Of a stretch of DNA of 64,000 nt, positions 17,647 to 30,284 are shown one piece after another. The notes below the pieces were generated by a model. That model worked only from the letters and a program-made list of their open reading frames with translations. It made no database searches and was not told the origin of the DNA. The number at the start of each line of letters is the position of its first letter. The first letter of the stretch is position 1. Both the position numbers and the translations under genes were made by a program. This DNA comes from Acidimicrobiales bacterium. GTDB taxonomy: Bacteria > Actinomycetota > Acidimicrobiia > Acidimicrobiales > SZUA-35. The DNA is taken from contig JANQPB010000042.1 in the NCBI GenBank assembly GCA_028285495.1, positions 248,001 through 312,000 of the forward strand, written 5' to 3'.

Positions 17647-18575
17647 AGCACCTTCTGTCGATCAACGAGCTGAGCCGGGGCGACCTGGAGGAGCTGCTCG
17701 AACTGGCCCGTGGCTTCGCCGAGGTCCAGGAGCGGGACATCCCGAAGGTCCCGGCCCTGCGGGGCAAGACGGTCGTGCTGGCCTTCTTCGAGGACTCGAC
17801 GAGGACCAGGACCAGCTTCGACCTGGCGGCCAGGCGGCTGTCGGCCGACGTCGTCAACTTCTCGGTCTCCTCGTCGTCGGCGGCCAAGGGCGAGTCGCTG
17901 CGTGACACCGTCGAGACCATCGACGCCATGGGGGTCGACGCCGTCGTCGTCCGTCACGGCAGCTCGGGGGCGCCGCACCGCATCGCCGCCTGGACCGACG
18001 CGTCGGTGGTCAACGCAGGCGACGGCTGGCACCAGCATCCCACCCAGGCTCTGCTCGACTGCTACACGATCACCGAGCGCCTCGGCGGCCTCGACGGCCG
18101 GAAGATCGCGATCTGCGGCGACATCCAGCACTCCCGGGTGGCCCGCTCAAACGTCGAGGCGTTCACCGCCCTCGGGGGCGAGGTGATCCTCGTCGGGCCC
18201 CGCACGATGCTGCCGCCGAGCCTGGAGGGCTGGCCGGTCAAGGTCGAGCCGGACATCGACGCCGCCCTGGCCGACGTCGACGTCGCCTACTTCCTCCGCA
18301 TCCAGCAGGAGCGTCTGGCCGCCGGTGCCTTCCCGACGGTTCGCGAGTACCGGGCCCGCTACGGCCTCACCGTCGACCGGCTCGACCGGCTCCGACCCGA
18401 CGCCCTGATCATGCATCCCGGCCCCATGAACCGGGGGGTCGAGATCGATCCCGAGGTGGCCGATGACCCCCGCTGCCTGGTCCTCGACCAGGTCAGCGCC
18501 GGGGTCCCGGTCCGCATGGCGGTGCTCTACCGCCTCCTCGGCCCCGGCCGGTTCGACCCAGACCAGGCGCCCTGA
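17643..18575 (+). CDS. pyrB: Aspartate carbamoyltransferase catalytic subunit
   Basis: A 310-residue enzyme condensing carbamoyl phosphate with aspartate, the committed step of pyrimidine synthesis. Carbamoyl-phosphate loop FFEDSTRTRTSFDLAARRL (about 50-68), HPTQALLDCYTI in the middle, and C-terminal HPGPMNRGVEI. No regulatory PyrI gene is present, consistent with actinobacteria. ATG overlaps the pyrR stop by 4 nt; pyrC follows after 41 bp. Confidence 0.96.
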   Translation: MKHLLSINELSRGDLEELLELARGFAEVQERDIPKVPALRGKTVVLAFFEDSTRTRTSFDLAARRLSADVVNFSVSSSSAAKGESLRDTVETIDAMGVDAVVVRHGSSGAPHRIAAWTDASVVNAGDGWHQHPTQALLDCYTITERLGGLDGRKIAICGDIQHSRVARSNVEAFTALGGEVILVGPRTMLPPSLEGWPVKVEPDIDAALADVDVAYFLRIQQERLAAGAFPTVREYRARYGLTVDRLDRLRPDALIMHPGPMNRGVEIDPEVADDPRCLVLDQVSAGVPVRMAVLYRLLGPGRFDPDQAP

Positions 18576-18616
18576 GCGGCGCACCACGACACACGACCCA
18601 AACCGACAGGAGTGTG

Positions 18617-19924
18617 ATGAGCCTGCTAGCGATCACCGGTGGAACGGTGGTGGACCAACTCGGGCGGCGGACGATCGACCTTGCCGTCGACCGGGCGACG
18701 GGCCAGGTGGTCCAGGCCCCGTCCGGGCCGGCCGCCGACTGGGCCGACCGCGTCCTCGACGCCACCGGCTGCCACGTGGTTCCCGGCTTCGTCGACCTGC
18801 ACGTCCACCTCCGCCAGCCCGGCAACGAGGCGGCCGAGACCATCGAGTCCGGCAGCCGGGCCGCGGCCCGTGGCGGCTTCACCGCCATCGTGGCCATGCC
18901 GAACACGACCCCCTGCATGGACTCGGCTGCCGTCGTGTCCGAGGTCCTGGCCTACGGCAAGAGCGCGCTGTGTGAGATCAAGCCGTCGGCTGCGATCACG
19001 ATCGGGCGCGATGGCGAAGCCCTGTCGCCGATGGGGGAGCTGGCCGACCTCGGCGTCCGCATGTTCACCGACGACGGCACCGGCCTGCAGGACGCCATGC
19101 TCATGCGCCGGGCCCTCGAGTACGCCGGCTCGCTGGTCGTCGACGACGGGCAGCCGATCGTGCTGTCGCAGCACTGCGAGGTCACGGCGCTGTCCCAGGG
19201 CGGCGTCATGCACGAGGGGACGGTGTCGTCCCGGCTCGGGCTCGGCGGCCAGCCGGCCGAGGCCGAGGAGCTGATGGTGGCCCGAGACATCGCGCTGGCC
19301 CGCCTCACCGGCGTCCGGGTCCACATGCAGCACCTGTCGACGGCCGGCAGCGTGGCCCTGGTCCGGGCGGCCAAGGCGGAGGGCCACCCGGTGACCGCCG
19401 AGGCCTGCCCCCACCACTTCGCGCTGACCGACGAGGCCTGTGCCTCGTACGACCCGGTATTCAAGGTCCACCCGCCCCTGCGGACCGCCGACGACGTCGC
19501 CGCCATCAAGGCGGGGCTGGCCGACGGCACGATCGACGCCATCGCCACCGACCACGCCCCCCACACCCCGGACTCCAAGGAGCTGCCGTTCGACCAGGCT
19601 CCCCCCGGCATGCTCGGCCTGGAGACCGCCTACGCCCTGGCCAACACCGAGCTCGACCTCGAGCCCGAGGCCCTCGTCGAGCTGCTGTCGACCACGCCGG
19701 CCAGGATCGCCGGCGTGGCCGAGCGCCACGGCGGCCCCATCGAACCCGGCCGGCAGGCCAACCTGGCGGTCGCCGACCCGGAGGCCACGTGGACGGTCGA
19801 CCGCTCGGCCATGGCCAGCAACAGCGTGAACACCCCGTTCCACGGCCGCGAGGTCCGAGGCCGCATCCGCCACACGGTGTTCAACGGCGAACCGGTCGTG
19901 ATCGACGGGGAGGCCCAACGGTGA
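18617..19924 (+). CDS. pyrC: Dihydroorotase
   Basis: A 435-residue amidohydrolase closing carbamoyl aspartate to dihydroorotate. Metal-binding DLHVHLRQPG (about 58-67) near the N-terminus and ATDHAPHTPDSK near residue 310 are the class I dihydroorotase signatures. Two starts are possible: GTG at 18614 or ATG at 18617; the ATG is chosen because AGGAG then has a 4-nt rather than 1-nt spacer. The TGA overlaps carA (GTGA). Confidence 0.94.
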   Translation: MSLLAITGGTVVDQLGRRTIDLAVDRATGQVVQAPSGPAADWADRVLDATGCHVVPGFVDLHVHLRQPGNEAAETIESGSRAAARGGFTAIVAMPNTTPCMDSAAVVSEVLAYGKSALCEIKPSAAITIGRDGEALSPMGELADLGVRMFTDDGTGLQDAMLMRRALEYAGSLVVDDGQPIVLSQHCEVTALSQGGVMHEGTVSSRLGLGGQPAEAEELMVARDIALARLTGVRVHMQHLSTAGSVALVRAAKAEGHPVTAEACPHHFALTDEACASYDPVFKVHPPLRTADDVAAIKAGLADGTIDAIATDHAPHTPDSKELPFDQAPPGMLGLETAYALANTELDLEPEALVELLSTTPARIAGVAERHGGPIEPGRQANLAVADPEATWTVDRSAMASNSVNTPFHGREVRGRIRHTVFNGEPVVIDGEAQR

Positions 19925-21074
19925 GCAGCATCCATGCCGCAGCCCTCGTGCTGGCCGACGGCTCGGTCTTCGAGGGTGAGCACATCGGGGCCGTTCCGAA
20001 CGGCCCGGCCTCGGGCGAGGTCGTGTTCAACACCGCCCTCACCGGCTACCAGGAGGTCCTGACCGACCCGTCCTACGCCGGGCAGATCATCACGTTCACC
20101 TACCCCCACATCGGCAACTACGGCACGGCCGAGGCCGACTTCGAGTCCCGGGGCGTGTTCGCCCGCGGGGTCATCATCCGCGACCTGGCCAGGCGGCACT
20201 CCAACCACCGGGCCCAGGACTCGCTCGACGGGTTCCTCACCCGGTGGAGCCTGGCCGGCATCGCCGGGATCGACACCCGCCGCCTGACCCGTCGGATCCG
20301 CGACGACGGGGCCATGCCCGGCGCGTTCGGGCCGGTCGAGGGACCGGGGGCGATCGACCTGGCCATCATCAAGCAGGCTGCGGCCGACGAGCCCGGGACC
20401 GACGGGATCGACCTCGTCGCCACCGTCACCACCGACGAGCCCTACTCGGTCCCGTTCCGTGGCTCGACCGACGGTCGACCGCCCCGCATCGTGGCCGTCG
20501 ACTTCGGGATCAAGTCGACGATCGTCGACATGTTGGCCACCTCCGTCGGCGACGTCGAGGTCGTCCCGGCCTCGACGCCGGCAGACGACATCCTCGCCCG
20601 CCGCCCCGACGGGGTGTTCCTGTCGAACGGGCCGGGCGACCCGACCGAGGTCACCTACGGCATCGAGACGGTGCGCGACCTGCTCGGCCGTGTCCCGATC
20701 TTCGGCATCTGCCTCGGTCACCAGATCCTGGCCCTGGCCATCGGTGCCGACATCGTCAAGCTGCCCTTCGGCCACCACGGGGCCAACCATCCGGTCCGCG
20801 ACGAGCGCACCGGCGGGGTCGAGATCACCAGCCAGAACCACAACTTCGCCGTCGACCCGGCCAGCCTGGCCGGCAAGGGCGAGGTCACCCACATCAACCT
20901 CAACGATGGCGTCTGCCAGGGGCTCCGGGTCGACCAGGCGGCGCTGAGCGGCGGCACCGCCCCGGCCTTCTCGGTCCAGCACCACCCGGAGGCCTCGCCC
21001 GGTCCCCACGACAGCGCCCACCTGTTCGGCCGGTTCGCCGACGCCATCGCCACCCACCCGACGGAGACCAACTG

Positions 21075-21075
<1 letters not shown>
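19921..21075 (+). CDS. carA: Carbamoyl-phosphate synthase small (glutaminase) subunit
   Basis: A 384-residue class I glutamine amidotransferase supplying ammonia to CarB. N-terminal domain LADGSVFEGEHIG and TGYQEVLTDPSYAGQI; glutaminase domain with nucleophile Cys in IFGICLGHQIL (about residue 264) and the His/Glu in QHHPEASPGPHD. The GTG at 19921 overlaps the pyrC stop and gives the family N-terminus. The carbamoyl phosphate also serves the argF enzyme encoded elsewhere in the window. Confidence 0.96.
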
Positions 21076-24392
<3,317 letters not shown>

Positions 24393-24408
24393 CCTCCGGC
24401 GGCGTCGG

Positions 24409-24430
24409 GACGAGCCTCCGGAGGCTCGTC
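24409..24430 (+). promoter_or_regulatory. 22-bp perfect palindrome sequestering the pyrD Shine-Dalgarno
   Basis: GACGAGCCTCC (24409-24419) is followed without a gap by its reverse complement GGAGGCTCGTC (24420-24430), two bases before the pyrD ATG. The only Shine-Dalgarno-like sequence for pyrD is the GGAGG at 24420-24424, inside the right arm. It breaks the otherwise overlapping pyrR-carB chain. Confidence 0.7.
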
Positions 24431-24432
24431 TG

Positions 24433-25350
24433 ATGGTCGATCTGTCGACCACGGTCGGCTCGGTTGCGCTGCCGTCGCCGATCATGACCGCAGCCGGGAC
24501 CGCCGGTTTCGGGGCCGAGCTCGGCGCCTACGTCGACCTCGACCGGCTCGGCGCCGTCGTCGTCAAGTCGCTCGCCCCCTACCCGTGGGACGGCAACGCT
24601 CCGCTCCGGGTCCACGCAACGCCGTCGGGCATGATCAACGCCGTCGGCCTCCAGGGGCCCGGCGTCGATGCCTGGTTGCGGGATCACCTGCCCGACCTGC
24701 AGCGGGCCCGAGCCCGCGTCGTCGCCTCGATCTGGGGCCGGACCGTTGCCGACTACGAGCTGGCGGCCAAGGCGCTCGGCGACGCCCCGGACGACGTGAT
24801 CGCGGTCGAGGTCAACATCTCGTGCCCCAACACCGAGGCCGGTGGGGCCATGTTCGCCCACTCACCGGAGATGACCGCCCGGGTCCTCGAGGTCACCGCC
24901 GCCTGCGAGCGCCCCCGCTGGGCCAAGCTCAGCCCCAATGCCGGCCCCCGGCTGACCGAGATCGCTGCGGCGGCCGCCGCCGGCGGGGCCGAAGCCGTCA
25001 CCCTGGTCAACACCTACCTCGGGCTGGCCATCGACCCGGCCACCGGCGAGGCCCGGCTCGGCAACGGCGGCGGAGGGGTGTCCGGCCCGGCGATCCGCCC
25101 GCTGGCCGTCCGGGCCGTGGCCGACGTCCGGGCTGCCATCCCCGACCTGCCGATCGTCGGCGTCGGCGGCATCGCCACGGTCGACGACGCCGTCGAGTTC
25201 GCCAGGGCCGGGGCCGACGCCGTCCAGATCGGCACCGCGACCTTCGCCGATCCCCGCACCGTGGGTCGACTTACCACCGATCTGGGAGACTGGTGTGCTA
25301 ATCAGGGGGTCGAACGGTTCGTCGACCTGATCGGCACCGCCCGATGGTGA
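24433..25350 (+). CDS. pyrD: Dihydroorotate dehydrogenase, class 1 (PyrDB-like)
   Basis: A 305-residue FMN-binding TIM barrel oxidising dihydroorotate to orotate. Family features: PIMTAAGTAGFG, NAVGLQGPGVD, VNISCPNTEAGG with the catalytic Cys at about residue 131 (class 1, not the membrane class 2 Ser), and LPIVGVGGIATVDDAVEFARAGADAVQIGTA (in parts). Class 1B enzymes work with the electron-transfer subunit PyrK, which is not in this operon. Start at 24433 gives VDLSTTVGSVALPSP, the family N-terminus. Confidence 0.93.
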   Translation: MVDLSTTVGSVALPSPIMTAAGTAGFGAELGAYVDLDRLGAVVVKSLAPYPWDGNAPLRVHATPSGMINAVGLQGPGVDAWLRDHLPDLQRARARVVASIWGRTVADYELAAKALGDAPDDVIAVEVNISCPNTEAGGAMFAHSPEMTARVLEVTAACERPRWAKLSPNAGPRLTEIAAAAAAGGAEAVTLVNTYLGLAIDPATGEARLGNGGGGVSGPAIRPLAVRAVADVRAAIPDLPIVGVGGIATVDDAVEFARAGADAVQIGTATFADPRTVGRLTTDLGDWCANQGVERFVDLIGTARW

Positions 25351-25449
25351 TCCGGTCAGACCGGCCCGTCGGCGGCCAACCACCCCTCGAGACGACCCGT
25401 ACGTGAAGAGACCGGAGCCCGACCGCGGCGCCGACCAGGAGGTACCACC

Positions 25450-26175
25450 GTGACCGAGACCGCCGAAGCCGCGACCGATGGCCTGTCCCCCGAGCTGCGG
25501 GCCAAGATGGCGGTGGCGCTCGACGTCGACGACCTGGTCGAGGCGGTCCGCCTCGGCCGCCAGCTGGCCCCGTGGTTCGGCGTGGCCAAGGTCGGCCTCG
25601 AGCTGTTCACCGCCGCCGGTCCCGACGCCGTCGGGGCGCTGCTCGACACCGGCTTCGACGTCTTCCTCGACCTCAAGCTGCACGACATACCCACGACGGT
25701 GGCCAAGGCGGCCCGGGTGGCCGGTGCGCTCGGCGTCAGCTACCTGACGATGCACGCCCACGGCGGTCCGGACATGCTCGGCGCCGGCGTGGAGGGGCTG
25801 CGCACCGGCGCCCACAATGCCGGGCTGGAGACCCCGGTCGCCGTCGGCATCACCGTGCTGACCAGTGACCGCGACGCCCCGGCCCACATCGTGCCGAACC
25901 GGCTGCGGGTTGCGGTCGAGGCCGGCTGTGGCGGCATCGTCTGCGCCGGCACCCATCTCAAGGACGCCAGAGAGCTCTCGCCCCGGACGCTTCGGGTCGT
26001 GCCGGGGATACGGGCCGAGGGAGCCGATCGCCACGACCAGCCGAACGCCGTGACCCCGGAGCTGGCGCTGTCCGAGGGGGCCGATCTGCTGGTGATCGGC
26101 CGCCCGGTGACCCAGGCCGACGACCCGGCCAGGGCCGCAGCCGAGCTGCTCGGCGGTCTCGACGGGTCGGCCTAG
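25450..26175 (+). CDS. pyrF: Orotidine 5'-phosphate decarboxylase (type 1)
   Basis: A 241-residue TIM-barrel enzyme making UMP, the last step of the pathway. The catalytic motif DLKLHDIPTTV (Asp74, Lys76, Asp79) and the phosphate-binding end GADLLVIGRPVTQADDP are both clear. GTG start with AGGAGG 8 nt upstream. The N-terminal ~13 residues are an unconserved Ala/Glu-rich lead. 99 bp after pyrD and 137 bp before mihF. Confidence 0.95.
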   Translation: MTETAEAATDGLSPELRAKMAVALDVDDLVEAVRLGRQLAPWFGVAKVGLELFTAAGPDAVGALLDTGFDVFLDLKLHDIPTTVAKAARVAGALGVSYLTMHAHGGPDMLGAGVEGLRTGAHNAGLETPVAVGITVLTSDRDAPAHIVPNRLRVAVEAGCGGIVCAGTHLKDARELSPRTLRVVPGIRAEGADRHDQPNAVTPELALSEGADLLVIGRPVTQADDPARAAAELLGGLDGSA

Positions 26176-26299
26176 CGACGCAGCGTCATGCCGACGGGTG
26201 ATGGCCGTCATCGGGTGATCCGGTCGCGGCCGCTCGGTCCGGTCGGTCGCGGTCGGGCGACGGGTGTCCCTGATCGAGCACATTGCCACCTCCACCCGC

Positions 26300-26305
26300 T
26301 AGCGT
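26300..26305 (+). promoter_or_regulatory. -10-like TAGCGT box, leaderless mihF
   Basis: TAGCGT ends 7 nt before the mihF ATG; no Shine-Dalgarno. The 137-bp gap from pyrF otherwise shows no clear structure. Confidence 0.5.
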
Positions 26306-26312
26306 CGATTCC

Positions 26313-26627
26313 ATGCCCAAGCCACCGCAGTTGACGCCTGAGCAGCGACAGGCCGCACTGGACAAGGCAGCCGAGGCCCGGCGGGTCCGCTCCGACGTCA
26401 AGAACCGCCTCAAGATGGGCTCGATCACCCTGCCCGAGCTCCTCGACCGCGCCGACGCCGACGAGATCGTGGCCAAGATCAAGGTGCTCGCGGTCCTCGA
26501 GTCGCTTCCCGGGGTCGGCAAGGTGACCGCCCGCCGCACCCTGGAGGAGCTCGGGATCGCCGAGTCCCGCCGGCTGTCCGGCCTCGGGCCGCAGCAGCGC
26601 CGCTCCCTGCTCGCAGCGTTCTCCTGA
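26313..26627 (+). CDS. mihF: Actinobacterial integration host factor (mIHF)
   Basis: A 104-residue basic DNA-binding nucleoid protein specific to actinobacteria. Signature: LTPEQRQAALDKAAEARRVRS, DVKNRLKMGSITLPELL, then the helix-hairpin-like VLAVLESLPGVGKVTARRTLEELGI and a short C-terminal QRRSLLAAF. Start at 26313 matches the family N-terminus (PKPPQLTPEQR); an in-frame extension to 26283 does not. The mihF-gmk-rpoZ-coaBC-metK order is a hallmark of the phylum. Confidence 0.95.
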   Translation: MPKPPQLTPEQRQAALDKAAEARRVRSDVKNRLKMGSITLPELLDRADADEIVAKIKVLAVLESLPGVGKVTARRTLEELGIAESRRLSGLGPQQRRSLLAAFS

Positions 26628-26810
26628 GCCCCGTTCCCCCGGCCCCGCCCGGCCCGGCCACAGTGTAAGTCTGCTTGGTTTCGGGGCCCCATCCTCCCCT
26701 CTACCCTCGGTGGTGGACCACAATGGAGCGACGGAGCCGAGCGGGCCTGGCGGAACGGGCCCGATCGGATCGACAACGGAACTCCTCTCCCCCCGCTGGA
26801 GCACAGTCGC

Positions 26811-27416
26811 ATGGCATCTGAACCCTCGTCGCTGAACTACGAGCCCCTGCTCGTCGTCGTCTCGGGACCCGGCGGCGTCGGGAAGAGCACCGTGGTCGAC
26901 GCGCTGATCGAGCGGTATCCGGAGCTCTGGCTCAGCCGCTCGTGGACCACGAGGGAGCGGCGGCCGGGCGAGTCCGAGGACGCCTACGTGTTCGTCAGCC
27001 GCCAGGCCTTCGAGGAGCGGATCGCCGCCGACGGCTTCCTCGAGTACGCCACGTTCCTCGACAACTACTACGGCACCCCGACGCTCGACACCTCGGGCGA
27101 GCGCGGCCCGACCGGGCGCGACGTGATCCTCGAGATCGACGTCCAGGGGGCTCGCCAGGTCCTGGCCAAGGACCCGGACGCCGTGCTGATCTTCCTCCAG
27201 GCCCCCGACCCGGCCGAGCAGGAGGCCCGCCTCCGTCGCCGGGGCGACCCCGAGCACAAGGTCGAGCAGCGGCTGAACAAGGCGGCCGAGGAGCGCAACG
27301 CCGGGCTCGAGCTCGGCGCCTCGGTGATCGTCAACCACGACATCACCGACACGGTCGAGGCGATGTGGGCGGTCATCGAGAAGGCCAGGGCCGCACGGGG
27401 CGGCAACGGTCTGTAG
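26811..27416 (+). CDS. gmk: Guanylate kinase
   Basis: A 201-residue kinase converting GMP to GDP. P-loop GPGGVGKST at residues 19-27; GMP-binding WTTRERRPGESE and YGTP after FLEYATFLDNYYG; a lid arginine region LRRRGDPEHK. ATG start with GGAG 9 nt upstream. The 183-bp upstream gap has a TACCCT box (26702-26707) and a 32-codon out-of-frame ATG ORF from 26723 whose end overlaps the gmk start; its significance is unclear. Confidence 0.95.
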   Translation: MASEPSSLNYEPLLVVVSGPGGVGKSTVVDALIERYPELWLSRSWTTRERRPGESEDAYVFVSRQAFEERIAADGFLEYATFLDNYYGTPTLDTSGERGPTGRDVILEIDVQGARQVLAKDPDAVLIFLQAPDPAEQEARLRRRGDPEHKVEQRLNKAAEERNAGLELGASVIVNHDITDTVEAMWAVIEKARAARGGNGL

Positions 27417-27521
27417 CCGGCCGGACCCCTCGCCTGGCCTCGCCGGACCGGCGACCCCCGATCGAGCGTCGGCCTGGTCGAGCACCGCGCCCGCTAGACT
27501 TGCCCGTCGGAGGTAGCGCCG

Positions 27522-27803
27522 ATGGCCGACAGTTACGACACGATGATGAGCCCCCAGGTCGAGGGCCTGATGGACCGGATCGGGTCCAAGTTCGGGCTGT
27601 GCACCCTTGCCGCCACCCGGGCCCGGCAGATCAACGCCTACTTCGGGCAGCTCGGCGAGGGCCTCGGCGCCATGGTCCCCCCGCAGGTGACCTCGGTGGC
27701 CCGCAAGCCGCTGTCGATCGCCTTCGAGGAGATCGCCGCCGACAAGATCGTGGCCGTCGACGCCCCACCGGCCGACGAGGCCGAGGGCGACGCCTCCGCC
27801 TGA
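27522..27803 (+). CDS. rpoZ: RNA polymerase omega subunit
   Basis: A 93-residue omega subunit that helps assemble RNA polymerase on beta-prime. Recognised by SKFGLCTLAATRARQINAYF (the conserved region 1 helix), PQVTSVARKPLSIAFEEIAADKI near the end, and its place between gmk and coaBC. GGAGG 8 nt before the ATG and a TAGACT box at 27495-27500. Cytoplasmic. Confidence 0.92.
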   Translation: MADSYDTMMSPQVEGLMDRIGSKFGLCTLAATRARQINAYFGQLGEGLGAMVPPQVTSVARKPLSIAFEEIAADKIVAVDAPPADEAEGDASA

Positions 27804-27864
27804 GCCGCAGGGGCGGCACCGGTCACCGAGCGGTTCGCCGTCCAGCGCCGGCTCCGATTCCGAG

Positions 27865-29088
27865 ATGGAACCGACCCCGGGCGTCCTGCAGGGACGCCGC
27901 ATCGTGCTCGGCGTGTCCGGCGGCATCGCCGCCTACAAGGCGATCGAGGTCTGCCGCCGGCTCGTCGACCTCGGGGCCCACGTCGTCCCGGTCCTGACCG
28001 AGGCCGCCCACAACATGGTCGGCCCGACGACCTTCACCGCGCTGGCCTCGGAGCCGGTCAAGACCAGCCTCTGGCGCGACGCCGACCCGATTCCCCACAC
28101 GACCATGGGTCAGGGGGCCGACGCCATCGTCGTCTGCCCGGCGACCGCCCGGATCATCAGCGACCTGCGCACCGGCCGCTCGGGTGACCTGCTCTCGGCC
28201 ACCCTCGTCGCCACCGCGGCCCCGGTGGTGGTCTGCCCGGCCATGCACACCGAGATGTGGGAGCACCCGGCGGTCGAGGACAACATCGAGGTCCTCCGCC
28301 GACGCGGGGTCGTCATCGTGCCACCCGAGGAGGGCCGCCTGGCCGGCGGCGACATCGGCAAGGGCCGGCTGGCCGATCCGGCCACGGTCGTCGAGGCCGT
28401 CGTCGGTCTGTTCACACCGGGGCCGCTGGCCGGCCGGCGGGTCCTCGTCACCGCCGGTGGCACCCGCGAGCCGATCGACCCGGTCCGCTACATCGGGAAC
28501 CGCTCGTCCGGCCGGCAGGGCCACGCCGTCGCCGCCATCGCCGCTGCGCTCGGAGCCGAGGTCACGCTGGTGACGACCTCGTCGTTGCCCCCGCCCGACC
28601 GGGTCGACCTGGTCGAGGTCGAGACCGCAGCCGAGATGCACGATGCGGTCACCGCCGTCGCCGCCGACGCCGACGTGATCGTCATGTCCGCTGCGGTGGC
28701 CGACTTTCGACCGGCGAGCTCGGCCGATCAGAAGATCAAGAAGTCCGGGGGTCCGCCCGTCGTCGATCTCGAGCCGACGGTCGACATCCTGGCCGCGCTC
28801 GGCCGGGTGAAATCGCCCGGCCAGGTCCTGGTGGGTTTTGCCGCCGAGACGGAGAACCTGGTGGACAACGCCCGGGATAAGCTCGTGCGGAAGGGCGCGG
28901 ACCTCCTGGTGGCCAACGACGTGTCGGCCCCCGGAGTTGGCTTCGCCCACGAAACGAACGCGGTGACGATCTTCGGGTCCGATGGGAGCGTTCGGGACGT
29001 GCCGCTGACCGACAAGACCGCAATCGCCCGAGCCGTGCTCGACGAGGCCATGGCCCGATTGCCCGACAGCGAAAGCGCAGACCAGTGA
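27865..29088 (+). CDS. coaBC: Bifunctional phosphopantothenoylcysteine decarboxylase/synthase
   Basis: A 407-residue coenzyme A biosynthesis enzyme. CoaC flavodoxin-like half (about 1-185): VLGVSGGIAAYKAIEVCRRL, HTTMGQGADAIVVCPATA, VVCPAMHTEMWEHPA. CoaB half (about 190-400): VTAGGTREPIDPVRYIGNRS, SAAVADFRP, NDVSAPGVGFAHETNAVTIF. The usual PATANTI of CoaC is PATARII here. ATG at 27865; the stop overlaps metK as GTGA. Confidence 0.95.
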   Translation: MEPTPGVLQGRRIVLGVSGGIAAYKAIEVCRRLVDLGAHVVPVLTEAAHNMVGPTTFTALASEPVKTSLWRDADPIPHTTMGQGADAIVVCPATARIISDLRTGRSGDLLSATLVATAAPVVVCPAMHTEMWEHPAVEDNIEVLRRRGVVIVPPEEGRLAGGDIGKGRLADPATVVEAVVGLFTPGPLAGRRVLVTAGGTREPIDPVRYIGNRSSGRQGHAVAAIAAALGAEVTLVTTSSLPPPDRVDLVEVETAAEMHDAVTAVAADADVIVMSAAVADFRPASSADQKIKKSGGPPVVDLEPTVDILAALGRVKSPGQVLVGFAAETENLVDNARDKLVRKGADLLVANDVSAPGVGFAHETNAVTIFGSDGSVRDVPLTDKTAIARAVLDEAMARLPDSESADQ

Positions 29089-30284
29089 CCAAGGACTACA
29101 CCTTCACCTCGGAATCGGTGACCGAGGGCCACCCCGACAAGATGGCCGACCAGATCTCGGACGCCATCCTCGACGCCCTCCTCGACCAGGACCCGATGAG
29201 CCGCGTCGCGTGTGAGACCATGGTCACCACCGGGCTCGCCATCGTCGCCGGCGAGATCTCGACCACGGCCTACGTCGACATCCCGTCGGTCGTGCGGTCC
29301 ACGATCACCAGGATCGGCTACGACACCGAGAGCTACGGCTACGACGGCAAGACCTGCGGCGTGATGGTGGCCATCGACGAGCAGTCCGCCGACATCGCCC
29401 AGGGCGTCGACAAGTCCGAGGAGGTCCGCAGCGGCTCGGCCAGCGGCGACGCCTACGACGAGCAGGGTGCCGGCGACCAGGGCATGATGTTCGGCTACGC
29501 CTGCAACGAGACCGACGAGCTCATGCCGCTGCCGATCCACCTGGCCCACCGCATGGCCGAGCGCCACGCCGAGGTCCGCCGGGCCGGCACCATCCCCTAC
29601 CTGCGGCCGGACGCCAAGACCCAGGTCACGTTCGACTACGTCGACGGCCGGCCGGTCCGGCTCCGGACCGTCCTGGTGTCCACCCAGCACGACGACGGCA
29701 TCGACCGCGACACGATGATCCGGCCCGACCTGATCGAGCACGTCATCCGCCCCGTGATCCCCGAGCAGTTCGCCGGCGACGACTACGAGGTCCTCGTCAA
29801 CCCGACCGGCCGCTTCGTCATCGGCGGGCCCGTCGGCGACGCCGGTCTCACCGGCCGCAAGATCATCGTCGACACCTACGGCGGGGCCGCCCGCCACGGC
29901 GGCGGCGCCTTCAGCGGCAAGGACCCGTCGAAGGTCGACCGGTCGGCCGCCTACGCCACCCGCTGGGTGGCCAAGAACGTCGTCGCCGCCGGCGCCGCCG
30001 ACCGCTGCGAGGTCCAGGTCGCCTACGCCATCGGCGTCGCCCACCCGGTCTCGGTGATGGTCGAGACGTTCGGCACCGAGAAGGTCGGGGTCGACAAGAT
30101 CGAGGCCGCCATCGGCTCGGTGTTCGACCTCCGACCGGCCGCCATCCTCGACGATCTCGACCTGCGCCGCCCGATCTACGCCAGGACCGCGGCCTACGGC
30201 CACTTCGGCCGGGCCCCCGGCGAGTCCTTCACCTGGGAGCGCACCGACCGGGCCGACGCCCTCAAGTCGGAGCTGGGTCTGTAA
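29085..30284 (+). CDS. metK: S-adenosylmethionine synthetase
   Basis: A 399-residue enzyme making SAM from methionine and ATP. Canonical TSESVTEGHPDKMADQISDA at the N-terminus, GAGDQGMMFGYA in the middle, and GGAARHGGGAFSGKDPSKVD with VGVDKIE-type C-terminal region. Full length. GTG start overlaps coaBC; there is no room for a SAM riboswitch. The TAA stop shares its last A with the proposed priA start. Confidence 0.97.
   Translation: MTKDYTFTSESVTEGHPDKMADQISDAILDALLDQDPMSRVACETMVTTGLAIVAGEISTTAYVDIPSVVRSTITRIGYDTESYGYDGKTCGVMVAIDEQSADIAQGVDKSEEVRSGSASGDAYDEQGAGDQGMMFGYACNETDELMPLPIHLAHRMAERHAEVRRAGTIPYLRPDAKTQVTFDYVDGRPVRLRTVLVSTQHDDGIDRDTMIRPDLIEHVIRPVIPEQFAGDDYEVLVNPTGRFVIGGPVGDAGLTGRKIIVDTYGGAARHGGGAFSGKDPSKVDRSAAYATRWVAKNVVAAGAADRCEVQVAYAIGVAHPVSVMVETFGTEKVGVDKIEAAIGSVFDLRPAAILDDLDLRRPIYARTAAYGHFGRAPGESFTWERTDRADALKSELGL

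Noticed and set aside
26723..26821. 32-codon ATG ORF overlapping the gmk start
   Set aside because: It lacks a good ribosome-binding site and any recognisable product. It could be a regulatory upstream ORF but there is nothing to show it.
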